47,369 nt of DNA. It comes from Christensenella sp. UBA2853. Its GTDB lineage: Bacteria > Bacillota > Clostridia > Christensenellales > Aristaeellaceae. The DNA lies in assembly GCA_002350845.1 (NCBI GenBank), contig DEFL01000051.1:1-47369 (forward strand). The letters run 5' to 3'. The translations under genes were made by a program, and so were the position numbers. This document shows positions 34,431 to 43,725 of the stretch, piece by piece; the first letter of the stretch is position 1, and every line of letters starts with the position of its first letter. The notes beneath the pieces were generated by a model. It did no database searches. It was not told where the DNA came from and was given only the letters and a program-made list of their open reading frames with translations.

Positions 34431-35492
34431 ATGACGAAAACCGTACAAGTCGGACCGCTGAAACTCGGCGGTGGAAACCCGGTTCTTGTTCAGTCCATGA
34501 CCAATACCGATACCCGTGATACACAGGCGACCTCCGCGCAGATCCGTGCGCTTGCCGAGGCCGGCTGTGATCTTGTGCGCGTCTCTGTGTACGACGAGGA
34601 ATGTGCAAAAGCTGTCCGGACGCTTGTGGACGCTTCCCCTGTGCCGCTTGTGGCGGATATTCATTTCAATTACCGCCTGGCCATTGCCGCTGCTGAAAAC
34701 GGCATTGCCAAGCTCCGCCTCAACCCGGGCAATATCGGCGGTGAGGAGCATGTGCGCCTTGTCGCTGACTGCGCCAAGCGCCATCACATCCCGATCCGCA
34801 TCGGCGTCAATTCCGGATCTGTGGAAAAAGATATTCTCGACCGCGACGGCGGCGTCACGCCCAAGGGCATGGTGGACAGCGCCATGCGCCACGCCCGCAT
34901 GCTCGAAAAGGTCGGGTTTACCGACATTGTGCTTTCCATGAAAGCCTCCGGTGTCCGTGAAACCATTGCCGCCTATCGTCTGGCAAGTGAAATCTGTGAT
35001 TATCCCCTGCACGTGGGCGTCACCGAGGCCGGTCTTCCCGGTCAGGGCACCATCAAGAGTGCCATCGGCATCGGCAGCCTGCTGGCCGACGGGATCGGCG
35101 ATACCATCCGTGTCTCCCTGACCGGTGATCCCCTCCCCGAAGCGAAGGCTGCGTGGGATATTCTGCGTGCCCTGGACATCCGCCAGAACGGTGTCCAGCT
35201 CGTGTCCTGCCCAACCTGCGGGCGCACGCGCATCGACCTGCCCGCGATTGCCGCACAGGTTGAAGCGGGCGTAAAGGATATCCGTGTGCCCATGAAGATT
35301 GCGGTCATGGGCTGTGTGGTCAACGGCCCCGGTGAAGCGCGCGAAGCCGATATCGGCATTGCAGGCGGCGACGGCTGCGGTGCGCTCTTCATCAAGGGTG
35401 AGGAACCCCGACGCATTGAGGGCGATCTCGCCAGGATTCTGATCGATGAAGCACACGCTCTGGCCGAGCGTATGGCAGGTGGGACGAAATGA
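34431..35492 (+). CDS. ispG: 4-hydroxy-3-methylbut-2-enyl-diphosphate synthase (flavodoxin)
   Basis: IspG (GcpE) converts ME-cPP to HMBPP, the penultimate MEP-pathway step, using a 4Fe-4S cluster. The 353-residue protein has PVLVQSMTNTDTRD at the start, LVADIHFNYRLA (about 72-83), RLNPGNIGG and the cluster motifs SCPTCGRTRID (about 258-268) and GCVVNGPGEAREADIGIAGG. It overlaps polC by 4 nt (ATGA), so the two are translationally coupled. Confidence 0.98.
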   Translation: MTKTVQVGPLKLGGGNPVLVQSMTNTDTRDTQATSAQIRALAEAGCDLVRVSVYDEECAKAVRTLVDASPVPLVADIHFNYRLAIAAAENGIAKLRLNPGNIGGEEHVRLVADCAKRHHIPIRIGVNSGSVEKDILDRDGGVTPKGMVDSAMRHARMLEKVGFTDIVLSMKASGVRETIAAYRLASEICDYPLHVGVTEAGLPGQGTIKSAIGIGSLLADGIGDTIRVSLTGDPLPEAKAAWDILRALDIRQNGVQLVSCPTCGRTRIDLPAIAAQVEAGVKDIRVPMKIAVMGCVVNGPGEAREADIGIAGGDGCGALFIKGEEPRRIEGDLARILIDEAHALAERMAGGTK

Positions 35493-38400
35493 GTTACCAG
35501 GACCTTCTTGCCCTGATCTACCAGAAGCTCCCCGAACTCCGGGGACAGCTGGATCCCCCGCAGGTCGTGTACATTCAGTCCGAGCACAAGGTCTATATTA
35601 CCTTCTACAGCCGCACGCTTGTGGATGAGAAGGCATTCCTGACCATGGAGCGCGTACTGCGTGAGTGCTTTCCTGCGCATCCCCTCGCCCTGCGCGTCAA
35701 GAGTCCTTCCCTGAAGGAAGCCTTCCTCGAGCATATTGAGGATTACAAGCAGGTGCTGGTCGACTTTCTCCGTCGCAATTTCCCCGCCTCCTCGGCATGG
35801 ATTTCCCAGATTGACTGGCATGTCAGCGAGAATAACCTGATCACCCTGACGTTTCCCGATTCCTTCTCCATGGACTACATGGCCCGGCAGAACATCCGCG
35901 GGCGTCTGGTCCGTGCCATCCTGGATATCTTTGATAAGGAATGCCGTGTCGATCTGGCGGTCGCTGGTGACCAGGAGAAAAGAATCCGGGCGCTGCGCGA
36001 GGAAAACGAGGCCATTTCACAGCATCTCTATACCATCCATGAGCTGGATCATGCGGCGCCCCCCGAAAAGAAGGTCACCCGGGAACCCCGTGAGGACAAG
36101 CCCCGCCCCGTGCGTCCGCGCACGCCGAAGGAGCCGGAAAAGCCGCGGGATCCGACAGTGCCTGAGATGACCGACAACGCCATCGGCAAGCCGATCATGG
36201 GACGCTCCATTGCAGACCATCCCATGGAGATGAAAGGGCTCAATGCCGAAAGCGGGCTCGTCGTTGTCCAGGGCGATATCTTCAAGTTTGAAACCAAGGA
36301 ACTCAAGGGCGGCGAAATGCTGCTTGTCACCTTTGCCGTCACAGACTATACCTCTTCGGTTCTCTGCAAGGTCTTCATGCGCTACCGCCGGTCCGCTTTC
36401 GGACGTCAGAAGGCCGATCTTGATGAGCATCCGATCACCGAGGAAGAGCGGAATGCGGTCATGGAGAAGGTCAAACAGATCCAGATCGGCATGAATGTCA
36501 AACTGCGCGGCGAATGCATGTATGACAACTTCGCGCACGAGCTCTCCATCTCGGTGCGCGACCTGGTCCCCATGGAGAAAATCGAGCGCGAGGACAATGC
36601 CGCTGAAAAGCGCATTGAACTCCATCTGCATACGAACATGTCTACGCTCGATGCTCTGTCTCCCGCCGAAGACCTGATCGGGCGTGCCATCAAATGGGGA
36701 CACCCGGCCATTGCCATTACCGACCACGGTGTCCTGCAGTCCTTCCCGGCCGCATTCAAGGCCGCGAAGGGAAAAATCAAGCTGATCCCCGGCTGTGAAG
36801 GCTACCTGATCGACGAGCCGGTCATCGTGCGGGATGCGTCACACCGTCCTTTTGATGAACCGATCATTGTTCTGGATTTTGAGACGACTGGCCTGAACAC
36901 CGGCACCTGCCGCGCCATTGAAATCGGTGCAGTGCGCCTGGTGCGCGGTGCCATTGAGGATTCCCTGTCGATTCTCATCAATCCGCATGTGCCCATACCG
37001 CCGAAAGTGTCCGAGCTCACCGGGATCACGGACAATATGCTTGCCGACAAGGAAAGCGCTGAAACCGTGATTCCAAAGCTCATGGAATTCATCGGGGACG
37101 CCCCGATTGCTGCCCATAACGCCGCTTTTGACAGTGCGGTTCTTCACGCTGAGCTCCGGCGCCTGGGGCTCACATGGCAGGGGCCTGTGCTGGACACGCT
37201 GGCCTTTGCGCGCAAGCTCTACCCCGACATGAAAACCCATAAGCTCGGGACGCTCTGCAAGCGCCTGGGCGTCAGCCTCAAAAATGCCCACCGCGCCGTG
37301 CATGATGCCACAGCGACGGCACACTGCCTGGCCAGGATGTACGATGAATGCAAAGAAAACGGCATGCATTACCTGGATGAACTGGATGAACAGCTCAAGG
37401 GCGGTGCCATCGGCGAGAGCTATCACATCATTCTTCTGGCGAAAAGCCAGACCGGGCTGGTCAATCTCAACCGCCTGGTCTCCATTTCACACCTGGACTA
37501 TTTCCGCCGCCGCCCGCACATGCCCCGCAGCATGATTCAGAAGTACCGTGAGGGGCTGATTCTGGGCAGTGCCTGTGAAGCCGGAGAGCTGTTCCGCGCT
37601 GTGCTTCGCCAGGATCCCTGGGACAAGCTCAAGGAAATGGCCTCCTTCTATGATTACCTCGAAATCCAGCCCATCGGCAACAATGCCTTTCTCATCCGCG
37701 AGGGGCAGGTGCCCGATGAGAATGCGCTCCGGGACCTGAACCGGCAGATCGTGCGCCTGGGCGAAGAACTGGGCATCCCGGTTGTCGCCACCGGCGACGT
37801 CCATTTCATGGATCCGCACAACGCCATCAACCGTGCCATTATTCAGGCCGGCATGGGGTTTGAAGACTGCGACAATCAGCCGCCGCTCTACTTCAAGACG
37901 ACCGATGAGATGCTGGAGGAATTCAGCTATCTTGGGCCCGAGAAATGCCACGAGGTCGTCATTGACAACCCGCACAAAATTGCAGACATGGTGGAACCGC
38001 TCCGGCTCTTCCCGAAGCATCCCAAGGATGAGGATACCTTCCAGCCCGTGTGGGAGGATGCTGCTGACAACATCCAGAACATGACGTGGAATACCGCCAA
38101 GGAGCTTTACGGCGATCCGCTGCCCGAGATTGTGCTCAAGCGTCTGGAAAAAGAGCTCAAGTCCATTGTCGGATACGGCTACTGTACGCTCTACAATATC
38201 GCGGAAAAGCTGGTCTCCAAGTCCCTTGAAGACGGCTATCTGGTCGGTTCCCGTGGTTCCGTCGGTTCCTCCCTTGTGGCACGCATGTGCGGCATTACGG
38301 AGGTGAACGCACTTCCGCCCCACTACCGCTGCATCTACTGCCACCACGGCTTCTTTGATGTCGACAAGAGCAAATATCACGTCGGCGTGGACCTGCCTGA

Positions 38401-39910
38401 CCGCAACTGTCCCATCTGCGGACGTCCTCTGGTCAAGGACGGCTTTGATATTCCTTTCGAGGTCTTCCTCGGGTTTGAAGGCGACAAAGTGCCTGATATC
38501 GACCTGAACTTCTCCGGTGAATACCAGAACAAGGCTCACCATTATGTCGAAGAGCTCTTTGGTCATGACCATGTGTTCCGTGCAGGCACCATCTCCTCTC
38601 TCGCCGACAAGACAGCCTTCGGCTATGTCTCCCGGTACATGGAGGAACGCGGCATTCAGTGCGGCAACACGGAAAAAGACCGTCTGGCCATCGGATGCAC
38701 AGGCGTCAAGCGCACCACCGGTCAGCATCCCGGCGGCATGGTCGTTGTGCCCAAGGAATATGAAATCTATCAGTTCACCGCGGTTCAGCACCCTGCCGAC
38801 GACCTGGAGTCCGACTTTACCACCACACACTTTGACTTTAACTCCATGCATGACATTCTCGTCAAGCTTGACTGTCTCGGCCATGATGACCCGACCATGA
38901 TGCATATGCTCGAGGAACTGACCGGCATCAACTTCAAGGATGTTCCGCTGGATGACTGGGGTGTCCGCTCTCTCTTCCATACGCCGGATGCGCTTGGTGT
39001 GACAGAGGATGAGATTCTCTGCAATACCGGCACCTATGGCGTGCCCGAGTTCGGCACTGCATTCGTGCGCGGCATGCTGGATGAAACGCAGCCCGATACC
39101 ATGGAGGAACTTCTCCGTATTTCCGGTCTCTCCCACGGTACCGATGTCTGGCTGGGCAATGCCCAGGAGCTGATCGCCAGCGGCACCGCCACGCTCTCTG
39201 AATGCGTCTGCTGCCGTGACGACATCATGAACTACCTGATCAACATGGGCTGTGCACCCAAGATGAGCTTTACCACCATGGAAAGCGTCCGCAAAGGCAA
39301 AGGTCTCAAGCCGGAAATGGAAAAGGAAATGGTGGACCACAACGTGCCGGACTGGTTCATGGATTCATGCCGCAAGATCAAATACATGTTCCCCAAGGGG
39401 CACGCTGTTGCCTACGTGACCATGTCGCTGCGCGTGGCCTGGTACAAACTGCACTTCCCCTCTGCCTACTACTGCTCCTACTTCACGGTGCGCGGTGACG
39501 GCTTTGATGCAGGCACCATGCTGATTGATCCGGATACCTGCCGGGCCAGAATCCGTGAAATACGCAACGCTGAAAAGCCCTCTGCCAAGGAAAAAGAACA
39601 GCAGACTTCCCTGGAACTGGTTCTGGAAATGAACATGCGCGGCATCCGCTTCCTTCCGGTCGACCTCTACAAGAGCGATGTCCGGAAATTCAAGATTGAA
39701 GGCGGGGACCTGCGCTGTCCCTTCACCAGCCTGGTCGGGCTGGGCGAATCCGTCGCAGAGTCCATTGTCGCCGCGCGCAATCAGCAGCCCTTCGTATCCA
39801 TTGAAGACCTCCAGAACCGCGGCCACGTCGGAGCCAGCATCATTGAAATGCTCCGCCAGCACGGAACGCTGGAGGGTCTGGATGAAACCAGCCAGATCTC
39901 CATGTTCTGA
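35489..39910 (+). CDS. polC: DNA polymerase III alpha subunit, PolC type
   Basis: PolC is the replicative polymerase of low-GC Gram-positives, with its own 3'-5' exonuclease. The 1473-residue protein shows the full order: an N-terminal domain with a linker rich in Pro/Lys/Arg (about 195-225), an OB fold (about 230-355), a PHP domain (RIELHLHTNMSTLDALSP from about 371), a DEDDh exonuclease inserted in PHP (IIVLDFETTGLN, about 460), a zinc region (CIYCHHG ... CPICGRP, about 950-975) and the palm with PDIDLNFSGEYQ (about 1004-1015). The ATG overlaps the ispG stop. Confidence 0.98.
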   Translation: MSYQDLLALIYQKLPELRGQLDPPQVVYIQSEHKVYITFYSRTLVDEKAFLTMERVLRECFPAHPLALRVKSPSLKEAFLEHIEDYKQVLVDFLRRNFPASSAWISQIDWHVSENNLITLTFPDSFSMDYMARQNIRGRLVRAILDIFDKECRVDLAVAGDQEKRIRALREENEAISQHLYTIHELDHAAPPEKKVTREPREDKPRPVRPRTPKEPEKPRDPTVPEMTDNAIGKPIMGRSIADHPMEMKGLNAESGLVVVQGDIFKFETKELKGGEMLLVTFAVTDYTSSVLCKVFMRYRRSAFGRQKADLDEHPITEEERNAVMEKVKQIQIGMNVKLRGECMYDNFAHELSISVRDLVPMEKIEREDNAAEKRIELHLHTNMSTLDALSPAEDLIGRAIKWGHPAIAITDHGVLQSFPAAFKAAKGKIKLIPGCEGYLIDEPVIVRDASHRPFDEPIIVLDFETTGLNTGTCRAIEIGAVRLVRGAIEDSLSILINPHVPIPPKVSELTGITDNMLADKESAETVIPKLMEFIGDAPIAAHNAAFDSAVLHAELRRLGLTWQGPVLDTLAFARKLYPDMKTHKLGTLCKRLGVSLKNAHRAVHDATATAHCLARMYDECKENGMHYLDELDEQLKGGAIGESYHIILLAKSQTGLVNLNRLVSISHLDYFRRRPHMPRSMIQKYREGLILGSACEAGELFRAVLRQDPWDKLKEMASFYDYLEIQPIGNNAFLIREGQVPDENALRDLNRQIVRLGEELGIPVVATGDVHFMDPHNAINRAIIQAGMGFEDCDNQPPLYFKTTDEMLEEFSYLGPEKCHEVVIDNPHKIADMVEPLRLFPKHPKDEDTFQPVWEDAADNIQNMTWNTAKELYGDPLPEIVLKRLEKELKSIVGYGYCTLYNIAEKLVSKSLEDGYLVGSRGSVGSSLVARMCGITEVNALPPHYRCIYCHHGFFDVDKSKYHVGVDLPDRNCPICGRPLVKDGFDIPFEVFLGFEGDKVPDIDLNFSGEYQNKAHHYVEELFGHDHVFRAGTISSLADKTAFGYVSRYMEERGIQCGNTEKDRLAIGCTGVKRTTGQHPGGMVVVPKEYEIYQFTAVQHPADDLESDFTTTHFDFNSMHDILVKLDCLGHDDPTMMHMLEELTGINFKDVPLDDWGVRSLFHTPDALGVTEDEILCNTGTYGVPEFGTAFVRGMLDETQPDTMEELLRISGLSHGTDVWLGNAQELIASGTATLSECVCCRDDIMNYLINMGCAPKMSFTTMESVRKGKGLKPEMEKEMVDHNVPDWFMDSCRKIKYMFPKGHAVAYVTMSLRVAWYKLHFPSAYYCSYFTVRGDGFDAGTMLIDPDTCRARIREIRNAEKPSAKEKEQQTSLELVLEMNMRGIRFLPVDLYKSDVRKFKIEGGDLRCPFTSLVGLGESVAESIVAARNQQPFVSIEDLQNRGHVGASIIEMLRQHGTLEGLDETSQISMF

Positions 39911-39934
39911 TTACCGTCAAAGGAGATGCATACC

Positions 39935-40741
39935 ATGTCAACCCTGTACCGCCAGCGCATTGTCGTGGTCGGCAACGAGCAGGATATGATTCGCCTCGCC
40001 ATGGTCCTTCTGGACAATGCAGGGTACCTGGAACTGCCGGAAGACCGGCCGCCCTATACACTCGCAGAACTCACGGACCAGATCCAGCAACGGACCCGCG
40101 AGGACGGAGATGCCAACGATACCTTCCTGTATTCCATGATATCCAGGCATCGGTTCGGTGAAGCCACAGAAGGCACCTGCCGCCTGCTGATCTCCAGGAG
40201 TCCCTGCGGGCTGTATACAGCCCTCTTCCGCTATGATTCCGCTGAACCTTTCCAGTCCCACGAATGGCTGGACCTGCACAAGCGCTGCGGCATGCCCCTT
40301 ATGGTCATCCAGCGTGCATCCGAGGATTTCTCCCTGGACAAGGGTGAAGTGGTGCTCTCCGGCGGGCACGTCATGGATAACTGGGACACCATGTGCGAAT
40401 GCTGGCTCTGGCTCATGGAGCAGTACGGCTGCGGGCTGCCGCCTGAGGAAGCGCTGGAAAAACTCAGCCGACTCAGTGAAATCATGCAGCGGGAGGAATA
40501 CGATATGGATATTCCTACCCTTCTGCATTCGTGCCGGCTGAACCTTGAAACGCTCGCCCTGAACATGCAGGATCCCGCTGCGCTGAAAGAGGCCATTGAT
40601 GTCGCGCTCAGGCGTCAGGATTATGTCCGGCTTTCCGAATATTATTACATGCTCGCCGAATCCATTCTGTGGGAGACCGAACACAATGCAAAGTGGTTCG
40701 CCACACTCGATACCCTGATCGAGCGCGTTGCCCAATCGTAA
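39935..40741 (+). CDS. Conserved-looking cytoplasmic protein of unknown function
   Basis: I do not recognise the 268-residue product. It lacks a signal peptide and membrane segments, is acidic, and is predicted largely helical in its C-terminal half (LPPEEALEKLSRLSEIM, EAIDVALRRQDYVRLSEYYY), where TPR-like pairs are possible. The N-terminal half has alternating strands (RIVVVGNEQDMIRLAMVLL). AAGGAG at 39920-39925 fits the ATG at 39935; the ATG at 39926 abuts that site. It follows polC by 24 nt and is probably the last gene of the housekeeping run. Confidence 0.8.
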   Translation: MSTLYRQRIVVVGNEQDMIRLAMVLLDNAGYLELPEDRPPYTLAELTDQIQQRTREDGDANDTFLYSMISRHRFGEATEGTCRLLISRSPCGLYTALFRYDSAEPFQSHEWLDLHKRCGMPLMVIQRASEDFSLDKGEVVLSGGHVMDNWDTMCECWLWLMEQYGCGLPPEEALEKLSRLSEIMQREEYDMDIPTLLHSCRLNLETLALNMQDPAALKEAIDVALRRQDYVRLSEYYYMLAESILWETEHNAKWFATLDTLIERVAQS

Positions 40742-40812
40742 AATAACCATATTTGCAGGAAATGTCCTGCATTGATCGAATATTATGTTGTCTGAAAAGG
40801 AGGGATGCCGTG

Positions 40813-41175
40813 ATGTGGAAGAGATGGAGGACGGAAACGGTCCGCTGGAGTGCGTTTTTTCTGATCGTTGCCGCCATCGTCATCGCCTTTATTGCAGGCC
40901 TCCTGTGGAATTCAAACAGCCTGAAGACCGCCAGGAACAACAGCTCCCAGCTGCAGTATCAGCTCTCACTGAGTGAAGACAACCGTGATAAGCTCGAAGA
41001 TAAACTCAAATCCGTCGGCTCCAAAGCCTATATTGAGAGCCGCGCCAGATCAGAACTGCTCTATCTGCGTCCAGATGAAATCCGCTTTGAAATTGAGAAC
41101 GCAGAACTGCTCGACAACTACACGCCGCAGGAATGGAACATTCTGATGGAACAGAAGGCCTTGGATAACGAATAA
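40813..41175 (+). CDS. DivIC/FtsB-like septum-formation protein
   Basis: The 120-residue protein has a short basic N-terminus, one membrane helix (FFLIVAAIVIAFIAGLLW, about residues 14-31) and then a coiled coil (SSQLQYQLSLSEDNRDKLEDKL, about 43-66). A small extracytoplasmic tail contains YIESRARSELLYLRPDEIRF, the usual FtsB/DivIC pattern. These proteins bridge early and late divisome parts. AGGAGGG precedes the ATG; an in-frame GTG at 40810 is also possible. A terminator follows the stop. Confidence 0.82.
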   Translation: MWKRWRTETVRWSAFFLIVAAIVIAFIAGLLWNSNSLKTARNNSSQLQYQLSLSEDNRDKLEDKLKSVGSKAYIESRARSELLYLRPDEIRFEIENAELLDNYTPQEWNILMEQKALDNE

Positions 41176-41180
41176 CAGGG

Positions 41181-41205
41181 GCCCATGCTTTGCATGGGCT
41201 TTTTC
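41181..41205 (+). terminator. Intrinsic terminator after the DivIC-like gene
   Basis: GCCCATGC and GCATGGGC form an 8-bp stem with a 3-nt loop, followed by TTTTT. Confidence 0.8.
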
Positions 41206-41238
41206 TGAAGAAATCACCTGGAAAGGAAGCGGCATCTT

Positions 41239-42147
41239 ATGCGCGTTGCTGTCATCGGAATCGGTTCCAATTCGGTCAGAATGCTGATCGCAGACATTGA
41301 AAACCATATCGGCCACCGTGTCCGGCGCGAACGCGCAGGCACACGCCTCTTTGCCGGGCTCGATGCGCAGCGCCGCCTGAGCCCGCAGTCCATGAAAACC
41401 AGCGTGGACTCGGTCGCAGCCATGGCAACGTCTGCCCTGGAGGCCGGCGCTGAGGAAACCCTGTTATTCGCAACAAGCGCAACGCGTGATGCTTCCAACT
41501 CGGATGTCTTCGCTGCTCTCATCCGTCAGACTTCCGGCCTCGAGCTGCAGATTCTTCCCGGCGAGTCTGAAGCTCAGCTGTCCTTTTTCGGCGCATCCGG
41601 CAAAGGTCAGTGCGGAGTCATTGATATCGGAGGCGGGTCAACAGAGATCATTATCGGAAACGGTGTGAACCTCTCCTCCTCCTTCTCCTGTCAGATGGGC
41701 GCTGTGCGGCTCAGCCGTCTCTACCCGCTCCAGTCCTGTCCGGAAATGACCGCTGTCATCGATGCCTCGAGTCGGATTCTTGAAGAGAAGCTCAGCACAC
41801 TTCCCGCTCTGCTTCCTGCCCCGGCCTGGTACGGCACAGGCGGCACCTTCACCACCCTGGCCGCCATGGTCAACGGCGTGCCGTGGACAGACAGGACACA
41901 CATGCACGGGACGAAACTGACCTGTCAGCAGATCGAAAAGGAAGCTTCGCTTCTGGCGCCGATGTCGCCTGAAGAGCGCAAACTGCTCCCCGGCCTTCAG
42001 CCCAACCGTGCCGACATTATTGTCCATGGCATCTGTATCCTGATTGCCTGCATGCGCACGCTGCAGATTCCCGAAATCACTGTCAGTGAATACGGAAATC
42101 TTGATGGTTTCCTCAAGTATCATTATCAGCTGGATGAGCTTTTCTGA
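41239..42147 (+). CDS. Ppx/GppA-family phosphatase
   Basis: The 302-residue protein matches the catalytic half of exopolyphosphatase/guanosine pentaphosphatase: AVIGIGSNSVRMLIAD (phosphate-1 motif, about 4-19), FATSATRDASN (about 78-88), GVIDIGGGSTEIIIG (phosphate-2, about 135-149) and WYGTGGTFTTLAAM (adenosine-like site). It lacks the C-terminal HD-like half of long Ppx enzymes. It may hydrolyse polyphosphate or pppGpp; which one cannot be decided. AAAGGAAG lies before the ATG. Confidence 0.9.
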   Translation: MRVAVIGIGSNSVRMLIADIENHIGHRVRRERAGTRLFAGLDAQRRLSPQSMKTSVDSVAAMATSALEAGAEETLLFATSATRDASNSDVFAALIRQTSGLELQILPGESEAQLSFFGASGKGQCGVIDIGGGSTEIIIGNGVNLSSSFSCQMGAVRLSRLYPLQSCPEMTAVIDASSRILEEKLSTLPALLPAPAWYGTGGTFTTLAAMVNGVPWTDRTHMHGTKLTCQQIEKEASLLAPMSPEERKLLPGLQPNRADIIVHGICILIACMRTLQIPEITVSEYGNLDGFLKYHYQLDELF

Positions 42148-42165
42148 TCCGGCCGGAGGTAATCC

Positions 42166-43596
42166 ATGAAACGAATTCTTTCTCTTCTTGTCCTGATGTT
42201 CTGTCTCTTCTGCCTGTCCTCTGAAGCGGAAACGCGCGAGATGCAGGACTTTACCGTTCAGACACTGGATGGCTCCTTTCATCTCTCTGAAGTTCTTCAG
42301 GAAAAAAAGATGGTTCTCATCAACTTCTTTGCGTCCTGGTGCGGGCCCTGCAAGATGGAGTTTCCCTACATGGAGGAGGCCTACAAACAGTATGCGGATT
42401 CCGTAGCCGTACTTGCCCTCTCCGTGGAGCCCAATGATACCACGGATGTACTCCGGTCCTATGCCGAAGAGAATGGTCTGTCATTTTCTGTGGGCTCTGA
42501 TGCCGTGGCCGGCATCTCCGCTCAGTTTGACACAAGTGCCATTCCCGTCACGGTTGTAGTTGACCGCTTCGGTCAGATCGTCCTGGAAGAGGCCGGCGCA
42601 AGATCCTCAGCCGACGACTTCATCCATCTGTTTGACTACATGACTTCGGATTATTATACAAAATCCATTCCGCTCAACGGTTTTCCGTCCGGACGCGCAG
42701 ATGCGGAAAGTGAAACCCCGGAAAAGCTGGCCGAGGCGCTTGGCGAAGGCCTCACCTTCCGGAATCCCGAAAGTCCATTTGTCTGGCCCATGAAGACTGC
42801 CACGGACGGCGATCGTCTCGTGCTGCAGTCAACAGCCCCGCTTGAGTCCGGTGCCATTTCCTCCCTGACCGTTCAGGTCAGTGCCCATGAAGGCGATGCC
42901 CTGGCCTTTGAGTACCGTACGGATTCGACACCCGGCGTCAATCTTCTGACCGTGAACACGGCTGAAAATGCACCGGTCTTTGTTTTCGGCGGCAGAAGTG
43001 ACTGGGCAGGCCATGCGATTTCCCTGCATGAAGGCGAAAACACACTGACTTTTTCTTTCACCGTTGCCCTCCCGTTCTCACAGAGTGAAACGGCCTTCCT
43101 TGACTCCTTCCGCCTGCTCTCGGGCGAAGAGGCTGCTGCGGCCCTGGCCGCAAATCCTGTGTATCCCGTTTCGGAACAGCTGACACTTCATGCCGGCAAT
43201 GCAGTGCCGCTTTCCTTTGACGATCCGTCCTCTGTCCTGCCCTTTGTGTTCGGGCCTTCTGAGCTGTGCCTCGTGGAAGACCCAACGGCAAGGATCACCC
43301 TGACGCTTCCCGAAAACGTGGATCCGCATCAGATGGTCTTCTATGCTCCGTATAGCGGAACGCTGACCTCGCCTGCTGCCATGCTCACCGATGGGACCTA
43401 TTCGATCGAGGTCGCCATGCCTGCGGACGATGCGTCCACCTCCGCCATCGCCAATGTTCTTCTCTATGCCAGCATTGAGGACGCCATGGACGACAATCCG
43501 ATTCAATCCCTGACCGTTTTCCCCGGGAGAAAATCCATTGACGCGCTGATTTCCTATCTGGCCGGCTATGGTTTCACCGTCTCTCTGAAGGACTGA
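42166..43596 (+). CDS. Secreted TlpA/ResA-like thioredoxin with long C-terminal beta domain
   Basis: The 476-residue protein begins with a hydrophobic signal sequence (residues about 1-20, MKRILSLLVLMF...) and a TlpA-like thioredoxin domain (about 25-165) with WCGPC (Cys59/Cys62) and the cis-proline loop AIPVTVV. The remaining 300 residues are not a thioredoxin. They look beta-rich, with a carbohydrate-binding or adhesin-like character (GENTLTFSFTVALPFSQSETAFLDSFRLLSG). It would act outside the membrane in thiol redox chemistry. The extension's role is unknown. It follows the Ppx gene by 18 nt. Confidence 0.85.
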   Translation: MKRILSLLVLMFCLFCLSSEAETREMQDFTVQTLDGSFHLSEVLQEKKMVLINFFASWCGPCKMEFPYMEEAYKQYADSVAVLALSVEPNDTTDVLRSYAEENGLSFSVGSDAVAGISAQFDTSAIPVTVVVDRFGQIVLEEAGARSSADDFIHLFDYMTSDYYTKSIPLNGFPSGRADAESETPEKLAEALGEGLTFRNPESPFVWPMKTATDGDRLVLQSTAPLESGAISSLTVQVSAHEGDALAFEYRTDSTPGVNLLTVNTAENAPVFVFGGRSDWAGHAISLHEGENTLTFSFTVALPFSQSETAFLDSFRLLSGEEAAAALAANPVYPVSEQLTLHAGNAVPLSFDDPSSVLPFVFGPSELCLVEDPTARITLTLPENVDPHQMVFYAPYSGTLTSPAAMLTDGTYSIEVAMPADDASTSAIANVLLYASIEDAMDDNPIQSLTVFPGRKSIDALISYLAGYGFTVSLKD

Positions 43597-43653
43597 AACC
43601 GCCGAAATTCCCTGAAATTCACAATTCCTTTACAGGTCAGACGCCTTTTCCGC

Positions 43654-43682
43654 TTGCGTGAAACGAGGCAGTGCGCTATAAT
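43654..43682 (+). promoter_or_regulatory. Promoter of the PrsA-like gene
   Basis: TTGCGT (43654-43659), a 17-bp spacer and TATAAT (43677-43682) precede the ATG by 43 nt. TAGGAGACGAG provides a ribosome binding site. Confidence 0.75.
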
Positions 43683-43725
43683 ACCGCAAGTATCCATTTG
43701 ATTATATAGATAGGAGACGAGAACT

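Noticed and set aside
37487..39340. 617-codon open frame on the minus strand
   Set aside because: It is antisense to the catalytic part of polC and has no support.
40755..40770. Hairpin GCAGGA...TCCTGC ahead of the DivIC-like gene as a terminator
   Set aside because: It has only six pairs and no T-run after it.
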